Shown here in pieces: positions 1 to 6,511 of a DNA stretch of 14,242 bases. The stretch is from NCBI GenBank assembly GCA_009668925.1, contig SBEK01000107.1, positions 1-14,242 of the forward strand, read 5' to 3'. The position numbers and the translations under genes were made by a program. The DNA comes from Deltaproteobacteria bacterium (GTDB lineage Bacteria; Desulfobacterota; Syntrophia; Syntrophales; Smithellaceae). Numbering within the stretch: the stretch's first letter is position 1; the number at the start of each line of letters is the position of its first letter. The notes below the pieces were generated by a model, which saw nothing but the letters and a program-made list of their open reading frames with translations, ran no database searches and was not told where the DNA came from.

Positions 1-34
1 GGGCGAGGTGGTAGATTTTCCGGTCCGCCGTCTG

Positions 35-595
35 TCAGCCGGGGAATTTGGCATCCAAAAGCGTGCCGCCGATCAACCCCAGCAAAGCGCCGCACAGGGA
101 GATGACCAGGGCAAGCAGGGTAAAGAAGATATGGGTTCCCGCTATCAGGAGCGGCCCGTGCAGGGCGAGGAAGGCCATCACGACGGCGGCGGCGAAAAAG
201 ATGAGTCCGAGGACGATTTTCTTTGTGAGGAGCTGCGTATTGACTCTGCGGAATCTTAAATGGCCGTCCATAAGACCGGTGGCAATAGCCCCAATCAGGA
301 AAAACGGCAGCAGGACGGCCAGGACTTTCATCGTGGCCGCGATCGGGATCTGAAGGTCGGCGGGGACGACGAACGCGGCGAGGGAAAGAAGGAAAAGCGT
401 CAGTGCGAAGGCCTGCGGAAAATGCACCGCAACGGGATGCGTATGCAGATCGAGAATCCTTCTTCTTTTGACGGACACAGGATGTTTGTAAGGTTCAAAC
501 ATCTTGGCCGGGACGCCGCAGGCCGGACAGACATCCTTGATTTTTCCCTGATCGGTAACATAGCCGCACGCTTTACATTTCATCAGGTTTTCCAT
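35..595 (-). CDS. Rubredoxin-like ribbon fused to DUF2231 membrane protein
   Basis: Encodes 186 residues. The N-terminus has two CxxC pairs (Cys7/Cys10 and Cys23/Cys26; KCKACGYV and CPACGVPAKMF), the layout of the rubredoxin-like domain found at the end of rubrerythrins, which binds one Fe or Zn. From about residue 50 there is a DUF2231-type membrane domain: a His-rich entry (LHTHPVAVHFP) and four hydrophobic helices near 60-77, 88-107, 125-145 and 150-175. DUF2231 proteins are poorly characterised, and some are suspected of binding haem or metal. The ATG at 595 is preferred because a strong purine-rich ribosome site (GGAGAGGGGGA) lies just upstream; Met5 is an alternative. The gene has its own candidate promoter and looks monocistronic. 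A membrane electron-transfer or metal-sensing role is inference. Confidence 0.85.
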   Translation of the reverse strand: MENLMKCKACGYVTDQGKIKDVCPACGVPAKMFEPYKHPVSVKRRRILDLHTHPVAVHFPQAFALTLFLLSLAAFVVPADLQIPIAATMKVLAVLLPFFLIGAIATGLMDGHLRFRRVNTQLLTKKIVLGLIFFAAAVVMAFLALHGPLLIAGTHIFFTLLALVISLCGALLGLIGGTLLDAKFPG

Positions 596-622
596 AGATT
601 CCCCCTCTCCATGAATTTAAAT

Positions 623-652
623 ATAAAATCAGATAACTCCATTCGATGTCAA
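623..652 (-). promoter_or_regulatory. Candidate sigma70 promoter for the rubredoxin/DUF2231 gene
   Basis: Read on the minus strand, a perfect TTGACA (647-652) is followed by an 18-base spacer and TTTTAT (623-628, 4 of 6 to TATAAT) in an AT-rich stretch. A transcript starting near 616 would have a leader of about 20 bases containing the purine-rich ribosome site of the gene starting at 595. This is consensus matching by eye only. Confidence 0.5.
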
Positions 653-769
653 GGAAATTCATTTCTGCATTTTTTCGTCACGCCCGGTCTGCAAGACAGC
701 CGTCTTGGGCGAGTTCTCGGGCCTTTGCGCCGTCCGTCGCCGTCAATCGGGGCCAAGCTTGAACATTCC

Positions 770-800
770 GGCCTTCACTGCAATGCTGCAAGCGAAGGCC
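770..800. other. Inverted repeat (hairpin) downstream of the cyclase-like gene
   Basis: GGCCTTC (770-776) pairs with GAAGGCC (794-800), and the stem continues inward through CTGCA/TGCAAG with one mismatch and one bulge around an ATGC loop. It sits 40 bases past the stop of the minus-strand gene ending at 840. No T-run follows on either strand, so it is not a standard intrinsic terminator. It may be a 3'-end-stabilising hairpin. The rest of 596-839 shows no gene. Confidence 0.4.
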
Positions 801-839
801 GTCTTCCCTTCCGGTGAAACGGTCCGCGTCGGGCGCCTG

Positions 840-3113
840 TCAGTTAGGGTCGCTGAGCGAGGCAATATGGTCGTGGATGATCTGGTTCGTGCAGACTTCA
901 TAGTATTTCCTGGACGTCGCACGGATGACGGCGAGTGTTTCGGGATCGGCTTCGCAGACGAGAGATTCGCGGATGGCCAGCATCTGGAACGTCCCGCTGA
1001 TCGTCGGCACCTTGCCGGTATGCAGGTGAATGTCTTCACCGTATGGGGCTTTGAAGGTTGTCCTGGTCAACTTGATTTCGCGGGAAAGTTTGGCAAATGC
1101 TTCTTCGCTTAATTCAATGCCGTTGACGTTGTAGCGCAGGGAATGATCATCCGTTTCGTCATCGTCTTCGCGGCTGTTCTTGAAGACGTAAAGATTATAC
1201 AACGGGTTCCGATCCGTGAGACGGCTGCGCAGATTTCTGCTGCAACTTGATAATCGGTCGGCCATATTGATGGCCGGCGAAATCATAATCGGCGAGTTGC
1301 CGTCAAACAGATAAGAAGGCGGTTCGGGGCTGTAGCAGATGCCGATCCCCAGCTCCAGGATGGGCAGATTATTTTCCTGATTTTTTATATTATAGCGTTG
1401 AACAATCTGGAGGATGCGCATGGCCAACCCGCAGGCGCGGGCCACTGAGTACCACCCCTGCGGGATGTCCTCCTTTTCAAAAATGGATAAAATAATGGCA
1501 TCCCCTTCAATAAAGACTTTGACCGCCTCATAATTCCAGAGAATTTCCGAAATCGGGTCGAAGAAATTGAGACTGAAATGCGATGCCGGATTGAGCCCCC
1601 GGGCTCTCATACTGTTGTTGATGTTGATTGAACCGCGGATATCGGCCTTGATGATGACGTGGTTGATGACCGGATTTTCATCCTGGATGCGCTCGGCCGG
1701 AAGCAGAAATTCATAGAGCGACCGGTTCCCGCGGGAGAGTTGCATGATCTTTTCATCGGTGACCAGGTTGACGGCTGCCATGCTTTCATTGAGGATACGG
1801 GCGTTGTACCGATCCCGGTGATATCGGGAAAAGGTTTTGAGAAAATTAAATACATGCAGTTTCTTTTCGAGAGCGGAAGTATGTCTGATCCGGTGAACGG
1901 CTTGTTTCAGAGGGCCCAACGCCAGCTCGTCTCTGTAAACGGACCGCCGGTGCTCCAATTGCCGGGCAATGGATCTTCTCGACCAGATATTGGCCAGGAA
2001 TTCTTTGATGAGTCTCGGTTCCATCGGCGGACAATAGACGCCGGATAGGGCTTTCATTTCAATAGCCGCAACAATCAGTTTGATCAAGCCCGCTTTCTTA
2101 AACGCCCCGTAAAAGAAATCCAACAGGCGCTGCCGGTATTTGATTACCCCCCGAAGCTCGCGAAGCCTGTCGGCGGACCCTTTTGATTTTTTTTCTCTTT
2201 CGAATTGCTCTTTCGTGTCAAAGACGTTGAACATCAGATCGATGTTGCCGGACTCCATGATCCATTGATCATAGATGTTTCCTCCGTCGTCCCTGCCGTC
2301 CGTCGGCGGTGGGGTCTCGCCCCGTCCGCTAAAACCCGCTTTGGCCATTAGGGAGTAAAGGATGGCCAGAACATTGTCATAGGTGTCCGGATCACTGGCA
2401 CGTCTGCCCAGAAGGACGTATTCGTCGATGAGAAAAGAATCATCGGAGGGATTCGCCGTATGCAGGACGGGATTGTCGAAAAAAACATCCGGCAGAATTT
2501 GCTCGGGACGAAAATGCGTTTCCCGCATCTCACGCAGATTCTTCGTTTGAATGTCCATCAGCAGCGAAAACAGTTCTTCTCCGGCCTTCCGGATGATGCG
2601 GTTTTGATTCAGCTTGATTTCAACCAGTTTTTTGCGGGCCTTGAATTCTTCATGATCCGCCTGCCTGGACGAAAGCTGATACGAATTGATCTGCTGTTCA
2701 AAGAACGTCACGAGATTTCTGAATTGGCTTTTCACTTCTTCCAGAAACATCTTGGAGAGGGCGACCTGACCCAGGTAATCTATCCGGTGTTCGCCTTTGA
2801 TTTTGGCTCTGTCGATGGCGTCCTGCAGAACATCTGCGCACAGGTTTTTCAGATGATCCTTTTCACTTTCACAGACGTCTCTTTTGTAGTCCGGGAAATA
2901 AAAATCCGCATGACTGTGCTTGATGATGACCCCCCACGCGGCCTTTTCCAGGGTGGTCGAAATCTGCGGGCTGATGCGGACGTCGATGCGGATGTTGTCC
3001 ACGCCGAAAGCCAGTCCGTCCAGGGTAATGTCGACGAGATAAGACTTAAGCGGCAGATCCTTCTGCTCCTGCGGTTTAAGCAATGACTGGAAAATGCTCA
3101 GCATACGATCCAT
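840..3113 (-). CDS. Large soluble protein with divergent class III nucleotidyl-cyclase-like domain
   Basis: Encodes 757 residues with no signal peptide or membrane segment, so it is probably cytoplasmic. Residues 1-480 are mostly helical and charged and were not recognised. Residues about 484-645 resemble the class III adenylate/guanylate cyclase fold. ADIRGS supplies a first metal-type Asp (D491), FIEGDA a second (D538, 47 residues later, the usual spacing), and INMADRL matches the N-x3-R catalytic pair (N616, R620). The base-selecting positions look changed: the Lys of the usual KFIGD is Phe534, and the Asp of the usual GDAVN is Pro613. Activity on ATP or GTP is therefore doubtful; a non-canonical substrate or a ligand-binding role is possible. 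The start is uncertain: Met1 and Met4 both have only weak ribosome sites. It lies 63 bases after the TPR lipoprotein gene, and co-transcription is likely but not shown. Confidence 0.8.
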   Translation of the reverse strand: MDRMLSIFQSLLKPQEQKDLPLKSYLVDITLDGLAFGVDNIRIDVRISPQISTTLEKAAWGVIIKHSHADFYFPDYKRDVCESEKDHLKNLCADVLQDAIDRAKIKGEHRIDYLGQVALSKMFLEEVKSQFRNLVTFFEQQINSYQLSSRQADHEEFKARKKLVEIKLNQNRIIRKAGEELFSLLMDIQTKNLREMRETHFRPEQILPDVFFDNPVLHTANPSDDSFLIDEYVLLGRRASDPDTYDNVLAILYSLMAKAGFSGRGETPPPTDGRDDGGNIYDQWIMESGNIDLMFNVFDTKEQFEREKKSKGSADRLRELRGVIKYRQRLLDFFYGAFKKAGLIKLIVAAIEMKALSGVYCPPMEPRLIKEFLANIWSRRSIARQLEHRRSVYRDELALGPLKQAVHRIRHTSALEKKLHVFNFLKTFSRYHRDRYNARILNESMAAVNLVTDEKIMQLSRGNRSLYEFLLPAERIQDENPVINHVIIKADIRGSININNSMRARGLNPASHFSLNFFDPISEILWNYEAVKVFIEGDAIILSIFEKEDIPQGWYSVARACGLAMRILQIVQRYNIKNQENNLPILELGIGICYSPEPPSYLFDGNSPIMISPAINMADRLSSCSRNLRSRLTDRNPLYNLYVFKNSREDDDETDDHSLRYNVNGIELSEEAFAKLSREIKLTRTTFKAPYGEDIHLHTGKVPTISGTFQMLAIRESLVCEADPETLAVIRATSRKYYEVCTNQIIHDHIASLSDPN

Positions 3114-3176
3114 CCGGGCCGTTAATTTTTCAGGGATGGCGCCCCCCTCCGGACACTTACGGGCAAAGCGGATACC

Positions 3177-4241
3177 CTACTTGCTTCCGAGTTGTTCCTT
3201 GAGCTTGACGCGATTCTTAAGGGCGTCGCCCACGCGGCCGAGGGCCAGGGTGATATCATCATCCGGTTTTCCCAGGATGCGATCAGACTGCCTGTAGAGG
3301 ACGAGCGCGCTGTCCAGATCCCCCCGGCTTTCCGCGCAGACCCCCAGATTATACAGCAGGGCATGAGAGCCTGCCGCCAGATTGCGGGCTTCCCCCCAGA
3401 GTTCGCAGGCGTTGTCCATGCGGCCTTTGTCTGCATATTGCATACCGCGTTTGAGTTTGTCGATCGCCTCTTTGGAGGCGATGCCGTCCGTGGAATCCAT
3501 CAATCTGATTTCCCGGGTCACGTAATACGGCGCGACGTCGCGGCGAAAATCTTTTTTGACGCGTTCTCTGGCCTGCTCCAGGAGGACCATTTCGCTCTGA
3601 ACCGGCCGCGTGTCTTCGCAGCCGGAGGAATTCGTCATTGCCGTAAGATTTCGCGAATAGATCACCCGTCCGGTCGCCACATCCACAAGCCGGGGTGTTG
3701 CGGCAAAATTGGCCACCCGTTTCACGCACTGAACAGTGTAATAGCGCCAGTGAAGACACGCCCCCTGGTAGACGTTGCCTTTTTGATCCCTCTTTTGTTC
3801 ATAATGCGTGCAGGTCTGTCTTCTTTCCGTGTACCGGCTGTCATCATAATTGTTGCACGTGACGACCCCGGTGTATATTCCGTGGGCGCCGACGAGTTTG
3901 CCGAGCTTTACGGCGGTCTTCTCATCCACCAGTCCGCTTTGCGAAAATTTCATTTCGCTGACCACTTTGTCGATGGAGGCGCGATCAACCAGCGTAAAGT
4001 ACTGTTTGTCGTCGATGCCGACTCCCGCGAGGACGCTCTCCAGCTCTGCGGCAAACTCTCCTCCGCCGGGGCCGGAAAAGGGCAGGACGGCAACGGCTTT
4101 GGTCAGCGAAGCCTCATGGTACTGGGCCGGCTCCAGCATGTGGATGCGAATTTTCGTCGCGCAGCCGGATAACAGGCTAAACCCGATGCACAAAGCAATG
4201 AGCATAAGAATAGGATGATGTCTGAAAAGTCCGCTTCCCAT
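3177..4241 (-). CDS. CsgG/FlgO-like outer-membrane lipoprotein with C-terminal TPRs
   Basis: Encodes 354 residues. A signal peptide ends in the lipobox LLSGC, so Cys27 should be lipidated; Gly-free +2 Ala points to the outer membrane. Residues about 48-200 match the CsgG/FlgO style: AVLPFSG, then LVDRASIDKVVSE, SQSGLVDEKTA, KLGKLVGAHGIYTG and later PRLVDVATGRVIYSR. An insertion at about 129-172 carries four cysteines (129, 144, 162, 172) in a Tyr/Arg-rich stretch, with another at 208; disulphides in the periplasm are plausible. Residues about 255-325 form two TPR-like repeats (ALLYNLGVCAESRGDLDSAL). CsgG forms the curli secretion pore and FlgO is a flagellar outer-membrane protein, but no curli or flagellar genes are present here. 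The start is supported by AGAGGA 8 bases upstream. It is 18 bases from the preceding CsgG-like gene, with which it shares the VVSE...SGLVD motif, so the two are probable paralogues in one operon. Confidence 0.85.
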   Translation of the reverse strand: MGSGLFRHHPILMLIALCIGFSLLSGCATKIRIHMLEPAQYHEASLTKAVAVLPFSGPGGGEFAAELESVLAGVGIDDKQYFTLVDRASIDKVVSEMKFSQSGLVDEKTAVKLGKLVGAHGIYTGVVTCNNYDDSRYTERRQTCTHYEQKRDQKGNVYQGACLHWRYYTVQCVKRVANFAATPRLVDVATGRVIYSRNLTAMTNSSGCEDTRPVQSEMVLLEQARERVKKDFRRDVAPYYVTREIRLMDSTDGIASKEAIDKLKRGMQYADKGRMDNACELWGEARNLAAGSHALLYNLGVCAESRGDLDSALVLYRQSDRILGKPDDDITLALGRVGDALKNRVKLKEQLGSK

Positions 4242-4259
4242 TTCGTGTATCCTCTCTGT

Positions 4260-4982
4260 TTATTCGTCAAGATCAATGGACGATTTGGTTTTTGCCCTGC
4301 GCCGGGTTTCTTTCGCCGAATATTTCTTCAGACACTCTTCGTCTTTCAGGACCAGCGAGCATTCCAGGTAGTCGGTGATCTCAACGATGCAGCCGCGAAT
4401 GACTTTGCCGGTGGGCGTCTTGGCCTCTCGGCCCAGAGATCCGGACAGTCCCGGGACCACTCCCGACGGACCGCTTACCCGCATACCGCCGGATGAGGAG
4501 GTGGCTTCGATCGTCCGGTTATCGACGATCTCTCCGGTTTCCGCATCCATGACCTTCAGGTCCACGGCGATATAGGCGGTCTTCTTGCCGCCGCCGAAGG
4601 AAAATCCGCGGTAGTTGACCCCGCCGCCTTCCTTGCCGCTTTCTTCAAAGGCCGAAACCGTTGCGGCGACCAGATATTGCGCGCCTTTGATCCGCCCCGT
4701 CTTCACCTTCGTCGATGAATCCACCAGGCCGGATTCGCTCAATTGCTGTTCGCTCACGACCGATTTCAACTCCCGGCGTTCCAGAACGCGGAAAGACCTG
4801 GTTGATGCGAGTTCATTAATAAGCAGATCCTGCAGTTCGGTCGCCGTCGACCCCGACCACCAGGGAGCGCGGGCGGTATTCGTGAAGCGCAGCACGCCGA
4901 TGCGCGGTTTTTCCTCGGCGAGCGCGGCCGTTGCGCCAGCCAGAATCAGAACACTGAGCATTATAAAAAATATTTTTTTCAT
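4260..4982 (-). CDS. CsgG-family exported protein (type I signal peptide)
   Basis: Encodes 240 residues from the ATG at 4982, chosen because GGGAGGA lies 8 bases upstream and because it puts a clean signal peptide at the N-terminus (MKKIFFIMLS... cut after ALA, near residue 22). Upstream in-frame starts lack this. The mature part is a CsgG-type domain over about 25-205: RIGVLRF, then RVLERRELKSVVSEQQLSESG, IKGAQYLVAATV, a Gly-rich stretch GGGVNYRGFSFGGGKK, and VDLKVMDAETGEIVDNRTIEA. CsgG itself is a lipoprotein that oligomerises into an outer-membrane pore. This protein has no lipobox Cys, so it may be periplasmic or anchored through a partner. Cys198, Cys208 and Cys217 lie in the tail. It sits between the FlgT-N-like gene (30 bases upstream) and the CsgG/TPR lipoprotein (18 bases downstream). 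The family is fairly sure; the role is unknown. Confidence 0.87.
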   Translation of the reverse strand: MKKIFFIMLSVLILAGATAALAEEKPRIGVLRFTNTARAPWWSGSTATELQDLLINELASTRSFRVLERRELKSVVSEQQLSESGLVDSSTKVKTGRIKGAQYLVAATVSAFEESGKEGGGVNYRGFSFGGGKKTAYIAVDLKVMDAETGEIVDNRTIEATSSSGGMRVSGPSGVVPGLSGSLGREAKTPTGKVIRGCIVEITDYLECSLVLKDEECLKKYSAKETRRRAKTKSSIDLDE

Positions 4983-5012
4983 GACGCAAGTCCTCCCGGA
5001 TTCAATCAATCA

Positions 5013-6152
5013 TTAGTCGGTTTGTTTTGAATAGTCTAACGTCAGCGAGAAGGGGGAAAAGGCGATGAGCCTGAAGTTGCCCTTTTGCTTGATGCTGTTG
5101 GCCAGATACAGTGTGTTTTCAGGATAGCTCACCAGGAAGGAACCCATGGCCTTTTCTTCCACGGCCGACACCCAGACGATGCTCTGCAAAAGGGATTTTA
5201 CCTCCAGCACGGTCTCCAGATCGCGTACGCCGCCAACCTGGACCGCCACTTTTTTTGTATTTCCCTGAATATACTCGCCGACTTTGGCCAGCAGGGCCGG
5301 CGCCAGATTTTCCGCCAGTTCCTTCATGGCTTTTGCCGCTGCGTCCTGCGCCGAACCGGCCAGCGCCCTGGCTTCTTCCGTTCCGGCCGCCAGGATGTCC
5401 ATTTGGCCTGTCTTGCTGTTTTTGGAAATGATCCGGTAGGTAAGGCGCACCGTGACGTGGTTGAACGGCATGGACAACCCGTAACCGATGTCTTCGCCTT
5501 TCTTGGTGGAAATCGTGTAGTCTACTTTCCCGATAATAATCAGGTTGGACAAAAACTTATACATCATGCCACGCAGGGCGAGTGTCTGGCCGGAACGCAC
5601 GGCGCGCTCGACGTCCAGCGCGCCAATGGACTGACTGGGAGCGACATCGGTTACGGTGTAGCCCTGTTCGATCATTTTGGCGATCAGGGTTTCGGAAAGA
5701 ATGTTCTTTTCCTCAAATTCATCGCCGTGGCGGCCGGGTTTGCGGGCGGGGATAAACAAGGCGATGGAACTGTTCAGACCCAGTTGGGATACGGCGTCCC
5801 GGGCGTGGGAAGGTTCCACACAGGCGTTGATCTTCACCGTCAGGATATCGTCTTTGACGTTTTCGCTTAAGACCGTGTAGCTTTTGACCACGCCGCCGGC
5901 CTTTGTTTTGATCACATCTTCCACCAGGGTGAAGTTCTGAACAAAACTCTGCGCCTTGATTTCGGCCCCGACGACTTGCTCGATGGCCGTCCACTTGGCC
6001 CGGGCGACGGCTTCCATTTTGGCGGAAGGCGTGTCATTCCGGATCACCAAGGCTTCGCCGCCGGCGTGGATGCATTTTACCTGGGCTCGCGCGCTGGCTG
6101 CGGCAAGGCAAAGGAAGAGAAGAAGAGCGAATAAACAAGCGTGCAATTTCAT
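5013..6152 (-). CDS. Exported FlgT-N-like envelope protein
   Basis: Encodes 379 residues from the ATG at 6152, supported by GAGGTGG a few bases upstream and by a signal peptide (MKLHACLFALLLFL..., likely cut after ARA near residue 23). Residues about 31-113 have the pattern of the FlgT N-terminal (LPP20-related) module: GEALVIRND, AVARAKWTAIEQVVGAEI, SFVQNFTLVEDVI, GGVVKSYTVL and ILTVKINACV. A middle section (about 128-260) includes SSIALFIPARK and SETLIAKMIEQGYTVTDV, like the FlgT middle domain. The C-terminus (about 300-375, VAVQVGGVRDLETVLEVK) forms a further domain that was not recognised. In Vibrio, FlgT builds the flagellar H ring; no flagellar genes are present here, so only the fold is claimed. 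It is the first gene of the minus-strand envelope cluster, 30 bases before the CsgG-like gene. Confidence 0.83.
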   Translation of the reverse strand: MKLHACLFALLLFLCLAAASARAQVKCIHAGGEALVIRNDTPSAKMEAVARAKWTAIEQVVGAEIKAQSFVQNFTLVEDVIKTKAGGVVKSYTVLSENVKDDILTVKINACVEPSHARDAVSQLGLNSSIALFIPARKPGRHGDEFEEKNILSETLIAKMIEQGYTVTDVAPSQSIGALDVERAVRSGQTLALRGMMYKFLSNLIIIGKVDYTISTKKGEDIGYGLSMPFNHVTVRLTYRIISKNSKTGQMDILAAGTEEARALAGSAQDAAAKAMKELAENLAPALLAKVGEYIQGNTKKVAVQVGGVRDLETVLEVKSLLQSIVWVSAVEEKAMGSFLVSYPENTLYLANSIKQKGNFRLIAFSPFSLTLDYSKQTD

Positions 6153-6223
6153 TTTGCCACCTCGCAGTGCGTTAACAGGTTTCTTTGAAAAAGACAAAGC
6201 CGTACATTGATGAAACACTTCTT

Positions 6224-6252
6224 ACCCTAACATAAAGCAAGTCGATTTTCAA
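6224..6252 (-). promoter_or_regulatory. Weak candidate promoter for the envelope operon
   Basis: On the minus strand, TTGAAA (6247-6252, 5 of 6 to the -35 consensus) is followed by 17 bases and TAGGGT (6224-6229, 3 of 6 to TATAAT). A start near 6217 would give a leader of about 65 bases before the gene at 6152. The -10 box is poor, so an activator or another sigma factor may be involved. In the gene-free stretch 6153-6511, nothing else was seen in 6253-6356; the part from 6357 is repeats. Confidence 0.28.
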
Positions 6253-6356
6253 ATTGTCCAGTACGGAGGAGGAGCGTGACGGCGCGGGTGTAAGTTTTCG
6301 TCCGGGCATTTCGGAGTTGACCTTGAAATTTTGGCTTTAACAGACTCTGTTGCAAG

Positions 6357-6510
6357 GTCATGGCAACGGAACGAAGTGACTGAAGCAATCTCATAAGCAG
6401 ATGAATACATGAGATTACCATCCGGCCTTCGCCGGGGCAGGCTGTGCCTGAGAGGCGGCCCGCAATGACAAAAGAGAATGACGACACAGTCCGTTTAAGC
6501 GGGAATCCGC
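6357..6510. repeat. Mosaic of imperfect palindromic dispersed-repeat elements
   Basis: Outer arms GTCATGGCAAC (6357-6367) and GCAATGAC (6462-6469) face each other. Inside them are perfect 8-base arms AATCTCAT (6387-6394) and ATGAGATT (6409-6416). The right half holds two perfect small hairpins: CCGGC-cttc-GCCGG (6422-6435) and CAGGC-tgt-GCCTG (6438-6450). The stretch GAAGCAATCTC with CAATGAC ends is the pattern of a widespread non-coding repeat type in bacterial genomes. A second piece follows (6478-6510, GAATGACG then AAGCGGGAATCC), resembling another common repeat, with GCGG-gaat-CCGC at its end. It lies between mnmE and the next operon. The family assignment is from memory and copy number was not tested. 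Confidence 0.55.
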
Positions 6511-6511
6511 A

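Noticed and set aside
3192..4172. Plus-strand open frame of 326 codons
   Set aside because: Antisense to the CsgG/TPR lipoprotein gene, whose lipobox and ribosome site are clear.
5085..5870. Plus-strand open frame of 261 codons
   Set aside because: Antisense to the FlgT-N-like gene; no signal peptide or family pattern.
6227..6487. Minus-strand open frame of 86 codons in the mnmE-envelope gap
   Set aside because: It runs through the palindromic repeats, has no ribosome site and shows the peptide style produced by reading dispersed repeats.
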